Source: Bactericera cockerelli (taxonomy: Eukaryota > Arthropoda > Insecta > Hemiptera > Triozidae). Taken from it: a stretch of DNA of 64,000 nucleotides. The position numbers and the translations under genes were made by a program. Location: contig JAMCCL010000104.1 in the NCBI GenBank assembly GCA_024516035.1, forward strand, positions 1 through 64,000, given 5' to 3'. The notes beneath the pieces are model-generated. The model was given only the letters and a program-made list of their open reading frames with translations, was not told where the DNA came from and searched no databases. Shown here one piece after another: positions 63,894 to 64,000 of this stretch (the stretch's first letter is position 1; each line of letters opens with the position of its first letter).

Positions 63894-64000
63894 AAGAGAC
63901 CATACACGAAACAAAGGGATTTGGTTAGAAACCCTTTAGTTATACCAGTAGGATAAATATAAATGGTCATTTCATTTAAGCAAGAAAACGTCATAACTCT

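Overview
This is a eukaryotic window, most consistent with an arthropod and probably an insect; the species cannot be fixed from sequence. The evidence is intron-containing genes with GT-AG junctions, very dense tRNA-derived SINEs, non-LTR retrotransposons (two jockey/I-like, one RTE-like and several tails), a mariner remnant and many MITE-like and foldback elements. I followed three protein-coding genes exon by exon; every junction used below keeps reading frame.

Layout. (1) 562-18352, minus strand: the N-terminal seven coding exons of a DNAJC3/P58IPK-like ER co-chaperone (signal sequence plus TPR repeats; the J domain lies beyond the left edge). (2) 21227-26115, minus strand: a complete five-exon WDR54-like WD-repeat gene (340 codons plus stop). 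(3) 26.2-44.3 kb: an intergenic stretch filled with mobile DNA, including a 6.76 kb element with matching ends inserted into an older SINE. (4) 44334-63402, plus strand: seven exons of a secreted Gly/Ser-rich N-terminal, alpha-helical C-terminal protein that I do not recognise by name; it continues past the right edge. Its introns hold a long foldback, a mariner fragment and a twin-primed RTE-like element nested in a SINE.

The most unusual feature is a recurring one. Exon/intron junctions have been copied in tandem beside the real exon. DNAJC3 exon 5 is followed by about 108 copies of its last ~50 nt plus its 5' splice donor (70/80-bp units, 7.7 kb). WDR54 exon 2 is followed by 42-bp donor-bearing units that stay in frame. 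WDR54 exon 3 is followed by ~91-bp units that could act as 39-nt micro-exons. The WDR54 stop codon and 3' end are repeated about 12 times (89-bp units). DNAJC3 exon 6 has a partial downstream copy with its donor, and the acceptor of exon 2 in the third gene is duplicated. An inverted copy of the WDR54 start-codon region lies just upstream of it and could pair with it in the mRNA.

Limits: exon calls rest on reading frame, splice consensus and remembered family similarity. Repeat boundaries are approximate unless target-site duplications are named. Sequence between about 8.3 and 9.7 kb has many one-base gaps in the array that may be assembly error.
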